Shown here one piece after another: positions 7,251 through 9,460 of a DNA stretch of 9,460 nt (position 1 is the stretch's first letter; each line of letters begins with the position of its first letter). A program made the translations under genes and the position numbers. The notes under the pieces were generated by a model that saw only the letters and a program-made list of their open reading frames with translations, did not search any database and was not told where the DNA came from. The stretch comes from an uncultured Curtobacterium sp. (lineage in GTDB: Bacteria; Actinomycetota; Actinomycetes; Actinomycetales; Microbacteriaceae): contig CAJYIG010000391.1 in NCBI GenBank assembly GCA_913774725.1, forward strand, positions 1 to 9,460. Direction: 5' to 3'.

Positions 7251-7277
7251 GTTTCCCTCGTGTAACGGTCGTGTGAC
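7251..7277 (-). promoter_or_regulatory. Candidate GlnR nitrogen-control box: GTCAC-n6-GTTAC-n6-GAAAC
   Basis: Three 5-base half-sites, each separated by exactly 6 bases (11-base period), lie 74 to 100 bases upstream of the permease start: GTCAC (7277-7273), GTTAC (7266-7262) and GAAAC (7255-7251). The established GlnR consensus in Streptomyces and mycobacteria is gTnAC-n6-GaAAC; the last two half-sites match it exactly. GlnR activates or represses nitrogen-assimilation genes under nitrogen limitation, and an allantoin operon is a sensible target. Whether this organism encodes GlnR cannot be seen here. Confidence 0.55.
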
Positions 7278-7283
7278 ACGACC
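7267..7283. promoter_or_regulatory. Perfect 17-bp palindrome, candidate operator
   Basis: GGTCGTGTGACACGACC is an 8-1-8 perfect inverted repeat, 90 bases upstream of the permease start. It overlaps the first half-site of the GlnR-like box. Its size and symmetry suit a dimeric repressor or activator such as the MurR/RpiR-type protein encoded at the far end of the operon; that pairing is inference. Confidence 0.55.
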
Positions 7284-7292
7284 AGCTGCTTG

Positions 7293-7304
7293 GAACGGGC
7301 GTTC
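7293..7304. promoter_or_regulatory. GAAC-N4-GTTC palindrome, LexA-box-like, of uncertain meaning
   Basis: GAACGGGCGTTC is the core of a 14-bp inverted repeat (7292-7305). It fits the core of the Gram-positive SOS box (GAAC-RNRY-GTTC), but the neighbouring genes have no DNA-repair role. It may be an operator for another regulator or a chance match. Confidence 0.25.
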
Positions 7305-7311
7305 CGATGGG

Positions 7312-7340
7312 GAGCAGCCGGCCCTCAGTACCGGGTGCTC
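7312..7340 (-). terminator. Candidate hairpin terminator after the SDR gene
   Basis: Arms 7312-7321 and 7331-7340 pair at 9 of 10 positions around a 9-base loop, 6 bases after the SDR gene stop on the minus strand. No T-run follows. It would separate the SDR transcript from the ureide operon downstream. Confidence 0.4.
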
Positions 7341-7346
7341 ACCGGG

Positions 7347-8240
7347 TCATCGGCGGCCGGGGAGCCGCAGGTCCCGCCAGGTGAAGCCGCCCCGGGGCGG
7401 GAGCGCCGCCCGGATGTGCTCCTCGTCGAAGCGGGCCGTCGGCGCGAGGTCCGCCGGGAGCTCACCGGCCGGCTGCGTCGCCTCGGTGACGCCCTCGGCG
7501 AGCATCCGCACCTGTGCCTTCGCGACGAGCGGCACGCGCATGGTCCACTCGGTGACCTGTCCGAGCACGCGGTGCGCCCACACGGGTGCCGGGAACACCC
7601 GCACCGGCCGATCGACCACACGAGCGACCCGACGCACCGCTTCGCTGAGCAGCAGCGCCTCACCGCCACGGACCGCGACCGTCCGGCGGGACAGACGCCC
7701 CTCGAGCGCACCGACGAGCACGTCCACGAGCTCGTCGACGGGGATCGGGCTGATCGTCTTCTCGCGGAACCCCACGGACGCGAAGAGCGGCACGGTCTGC
7801 ACGGTGTGGCTGAGGTGGTCGACGAGGTGGTCCCCGTGCCCGTAGATCATGCCCGCCTTGAGCACCGTGTAGTCGAGCCCGGACGACCGGACCATCTCCT
7901 CGGCCGCCCACTTCGTCTCGTGGTACGGCGAGCCGGTGCCCGGCCGGGCCCGCAGGAAGCTCAGGAGCACGACGCGCTGCACCCCTGCGCGGTGCGCCGC
8001 CTCGAGCACGGCGGCGGTGCCGCGGACGTGCACCCGCTCGAACGACTGGTCGCCGATCTCGCGGTTGATGCCGGCGCAGTGGGCGACCGCGTCGACCCCC
8101 GCGAACGCCTCGGTGAGGGCGTCGACGTCGTCGATCTCGACACCGGTCCGACGCGACACCACCACGACGTCGTCAGCGGCGTACCGTTCCGCGAGGTGTC
8201 GTCCCACGAATCCGGTCCCGCCGGTGATCGCTACCCGCAT
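7347..8240 (-). CDS. NAD(P)-binding SDR / epimerase-like protein (atypical extended SDR)
   Basis: A 297-residue protein with the N-terminal Rossmann dinucleotide motif GGTGFVG (residues 7-13) directly after a first beta strand (MRVAIT). YHETK (Y106 and K110) supplies the YxxxK pair of SDR enzymes, although in atypical NmrA- or NDUFA9-like members this need not be catalytic. VLKAGMIYGHGD is the family's typical turn after the active-site region. The substrate cannot be told from sequence. ATG at 8240-8238 is preceded by GGAGGG (8247-8252) with a 6-base gap, and the Rossmann motif starts at once, so the start is secure. It has its own upstream spacer and a hairpin after it, so it is probably monocistronic and unrelated to the ureide genes. 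No transmembrane helix was seen. Confidence 0.82.
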   Translation of the reverse strand: MRVAITGGTGFVGRHLAERYAADDVVVVSRRTGVEIDDVDALTEAFAGVDAVAHCAGINREIGDQSFERVHVRGTAAVLEAAHRAGVQRVVLLSFLRARPGTGSPYHETKWAAEEMVRSSGLDYTVLKAGMIYGHGDHLVDHLSHTVQTVPLFASVGFREKTISPIPVDELVDVLVGALEGRLSRRTVAVRGGEALLLSEAVRRVARVVDRPVRVFPAPVWAHRVLGQVTEWTMRVPLVAKAQVRMLAEGVTEATQPAGELPADLAPTARFDEEHIRAALPPRGGFTWRDLRLPGRR

Positions 8241-8278
8241 GTCTGTCCCTCCGCCCGGGGCGGCGCGCCCCTGCGCTC

Positions 8279-8284
8279 ACTCTA
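8279..8284 (-). promoter_or_regulatory. Candidate -10 element of the SDR gene
   Basis: TAGAGT on the minus strand matches TANNNT, 38 bases upstream of the SDR start; the leader would be about 32 bases. That leader contains a 6-bp GC stem (8257-8262 with 8266-8271). No clear -35 was found. Confidence 0.3.
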
Positions 8285-8351
8285 GGGAGTCTCGTCAGAC
8301 CCCGTCGGCGGGTTCGAACGGGCGGGACGTCGGACTGGAGGCGCGTGGCGA

Positions 8352-8368
8352 GCGGGCGCTGCGCCCGC
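8352..8368 (-). terminator. Candidate GC-rich hairpin after the small acidic protein gene
   Basis: GCGGGCG (8352-8358) and CGCCCGC (8362-8368) form a perfect 7-bp stem with a 3-base loop, 55 bases beyond the stop of the 140-residue gene. It lacks a T-run, so it is only a possible terminator. Confidence 0.35.
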
Positions 8369-8423
8369 GGTCCGGAGCACGACGAGCGGCTCCCCCACGT
8401 CACTCCGGTTGGAGGTGGACACC

Positions 8424-8846
8424 TCAGTCCTCGCCGAGCTCCCCCGGGACGGGCAGACCGAGCAGGGTGATGAGCTTCAGCAGGGTCTCCTCGGCGAAGT
8501 CGTCGACGGGATCCTCGACGACCGCTTCGGCGAGGAGCGGCCGGATCGCGGCTGCTGCCACCGAGCTCCCCGTCACTGCTGCGGCCCACCTCGCCAGCCC
8601 TTCGGCCTGCTCGTCCAGGTCGACGTCGTCGCTCTCGTCCGGGTCGTCGAAGTAGTCGCGCGGTTGGAACCCGAGGTAGACCAGCCCTCCGGTGGGCGGT
8701 GCGGGCTCGTACGCCACGGTGACCAGGTCGCTGTCGTGGACGGACGCGGAGAAGAAGGGCGCGGGGTGGGCGCCCGGGTCAGCGATCTCCTCCTCGTCGA
8801 CGGTCCATCGCTGACCGGCGTACGTGAACGTGGCGAACATGCCCAT
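8424..8846 (-). CDS. Small acidic protein of unknown function
   Basis: A 140-residue protein whose family I do not recognise. It starts with a short aromatic beta-like stretch (MFATFTYAGQRWTVDEEEI). A middle region (residues about 32-62) is probably beta-rich. An acidic linker follows at 64-82, containing RDYFDDPDESDDVDLDEQ, then an alanine-rich helical C-terminal half with LLKLITLLGLPVPGE. There is no signal peptide, membrane helix or cysteine. ATG at 8846 is preferred over the ATG two codons later because AAGGA (8856-8860) lies 9 bases upstream of it. Codon use looks like that of its neighbours. Flanking genes give no functional clue. The small size and high acidity resemble some immunity-type proteins, but no toxin gene is adjacent. 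Confidence 0.68.
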   Translation of the reverse strand: MGMFATFTYAGQRWTVDEEEIADPGAHPAPFFSASVHDSDLVTVAYEPAPPTGGLVYLGFQPRDYFDDPDESDDVDLDEQAEGLARWAAAVTGSSVAAAAIRPLLAEAVVEDPVDDFAEETLLKLITLLGLPVPGELGED

Positions 8847-8905
8847 GCGGGACCGTCCTTCGGATCGTCGAGGTGACGCCGGCCCGTGGAGAGCGGCGTG
8901 CGTGC

Positions 8906-8911
8906 AGTGTA
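8906..8911 (-). promoter_or_regulatory. Candidate -10 element of the small acidic protein gene
   Basis: TACACT on the minus strand is a good TANNNT match 60 bases upstream of the start codon, giving a leader of about 50 bases. The -35 region (GCTGTG, 17 bases upstream) is weak. A perfect 7-1-7 GC palindrome (8933-8947) overlaps it. It could be an operator or simply base composition. Confidence 0.38.
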
Positions 8912-9050
8912 GGGCTTGCGCGGATCTGCACAGCGCCGGCCCGGCGCGTGACCGGCGCCGACAGGGCGTGCAGTTCGAAGCCGAACGCCGTCCGAGAAGT
9001 CATCGCCGGCAGAGCGGACAGACGGGCCAGTCCGTGCGTGGCGCTCCGGG

Positions 9051-9056
9051 TACTGT
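9051..9056 (+). promoter_or_regulatory. -10 element placed for leaderless transcription of the membrane protein gene
   Basis: TACTGT (TANNNT) is followed by exactly 6 bases and then GTG at 9063. This is the layout of actinobacterial leaderless genes, where transcription begins at the first base of the start codon. No Shine-Dalgarno precedes that GTG, which agrees. The -35 region is weak. Confidence 0.45.
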
Positions 9057-9062
9057 TCCGTC

Positions 9063-9460
9063 GTGCAGCCACCCGCGGAGGAACCGCTCGTCTGGAAGGT
9101 GGCGCGAGCGCCCCGGGAACGAGGGGTGCCGGGTACCTGGCCGACGATCGCGGCGCTCGCGGTCGGTCTCGCTGCGACGGTCGGCGTCGTCTGGTTCGCG
9201 CTCTCCTGGCCCGTGGTCATCGGCGGCGCGCTGGGCTGGGCGCGCTGGATGCTCGTCCTGGTGCAGGGAGGTCTGTGGCTGTCAGCGGCCGCTCTGTGCG
9301 TGTGGCAGTGGAAGCATCGCCGGAGTGGCCTGTGGGTCGCACTCACGGCGGGCGTCGTCGCCAGCGTCTTCTTCGTCGTCGCGACGCGTTCTTGCTCGTT
9401 GCGTCCCTTCCCTGTCCGTCGTTCTGCTGAGGACGACGCCGTCCCCGGCAGCGTCGACAG
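9063..9460 (+). CDS. Small multi-pass membrane protein of unknown function, 3' end cut off by window edge
   Basis: The frame from GTG at 9063 is open to the window end (132 codons visible). After a short charged N-terminus (PLVWKVARAPRERG), three hydrophobic segments are visible at about residues 27-48, 62-83 and 89-108, separated by short basic or aromatic turns (ARWM; WQWKHRRSG). A polar, partly acidic tail follows (RRSAEDDAVPGS). I do not recognise a family. Third-position GC bias supports this frame over the competing plus frame starting at 8873, which gives an arginine-rich low-complexity product. The start is supported by the leaderless promoter layout; a GTG at 9099 is an alternative. 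It is divergent from the acidic protein gene, with a 216-base spacer holding the promoters of both. Confidence 0.58.
   Translation, partial: MQPPAEEPLVWKVARAPRERGVPGTWPTIAALAVGLAATVGVVWFALSWPVVIGGALGWARWMLVLVQGGLWLSAAALCVWQWKHRRSGLWVALTAGVVASVFFVVATRSCSLRPFPVRRSAEDDAVPGSVD

Noticed and set aside
5603..7276. Long open frame on the plus strand opposite the permease (557 codons, very rich in Asp, Glu, Arg and Val).
   Set aside because: Low-complexity charged product with no recognisable motif, a mirror of the permease codon bias; the minus strand encodes a clear NCS1 transporter.
7178..7279. Longer permease start at GTG 7279.
   Set aside because: No ribosome site upstream; the added 34 residues are unlike NCS1 N-termini and would overlay the palindrome and GlnR-like box.
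8412..8425. Small palindrome GAGGTG-GA-CACCTC across the stop of the acidic protein gene.
   Set aside because: Too short with a 2-base loop to be a convincing terminator; likely chance.
8573..9346. Minus-strand open frame of 257 codons.
   Set aside because: Ser/Thr/Arg/Pro-rich shadow overlapping the acidic protein gene in another frame and running antisense to the membrane protein.
8873..9430. Plus-strand open frame of 185 codons at the right end.
   Set aside because: Arg/Ala-rich low-complexity product in a frame with poor third-position GC; the overlapping frame from 9063 encodes coherent membrane helices.

Overview
The window is very GC-rich, densely packed and strongly GC-biased at third codon positions. 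It uses GTG and TTG starts freely. This fits a high-GC actinomycete; the overall style suggests a Microbacteriaceae-like genome, but no marker gene is present to prove the family, so that is inference.

Positions 1-7283, all on the minus strand, hold a ureide (allantoin) catabolic locus. In order of transcription it contains: an NCS1-family permease (7177 to 5615); a hydantoin/allantoin racemase (5458 to 4670); allantoinase AllB (4673 to 3267); a PucG-type ureidoglycine-glyoxylate aminotransferase (3270 to 1957); an AllC-type allantoate amidohydrolase (1960 to 659); and the 5' part of a MurR/RpiR-type regulator (662, running off the left edge). The last five genes are joined by four 4-base stop/start overlaps (ATGA, ATGA, GTGA, GTGA). 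Each has its own Shine-Dalgarno sequence inside the preceding gene, so they look like one translationally coupled unit. The permease is separated from the racemase by a 156-base spacer with a 13-bp hairpin.

The inferred route is: import of allantoin, racemisation, ring opening to allantoate, hydrolysis to ureidoglycine with release of ammonia and CO2, then transamination of ureidoglycine with glyoxylate to oxalurate and glycine. No ureidoglycine aminohydrolase, ureidoglycolate lyase or oxalurate-processing gene is visible here. Upstream of the permease is a run of three half-sites matching the actinobacterial GlnR pattern (GTCAC-n6-GTTAC-n6-GAAAC). A perfect 17-bp palindrome overlaps it. Together they suggest nitrogen-status control combined with a pathway-specific operator.

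Positions 7312-9460 are ordinary flanking genome: an NAD(P)-binding SDR/epimerase-like protein (minus), a small acidic protein of unknown function (minus), and at the right edge the start of a small multi-pass membrane protein on the plus strand that looks leaderless. No rRNA, tRNA, CRISPR array, insertion sequence or phage gene was seen. No gene-free stretch exceeds about 220 bases.
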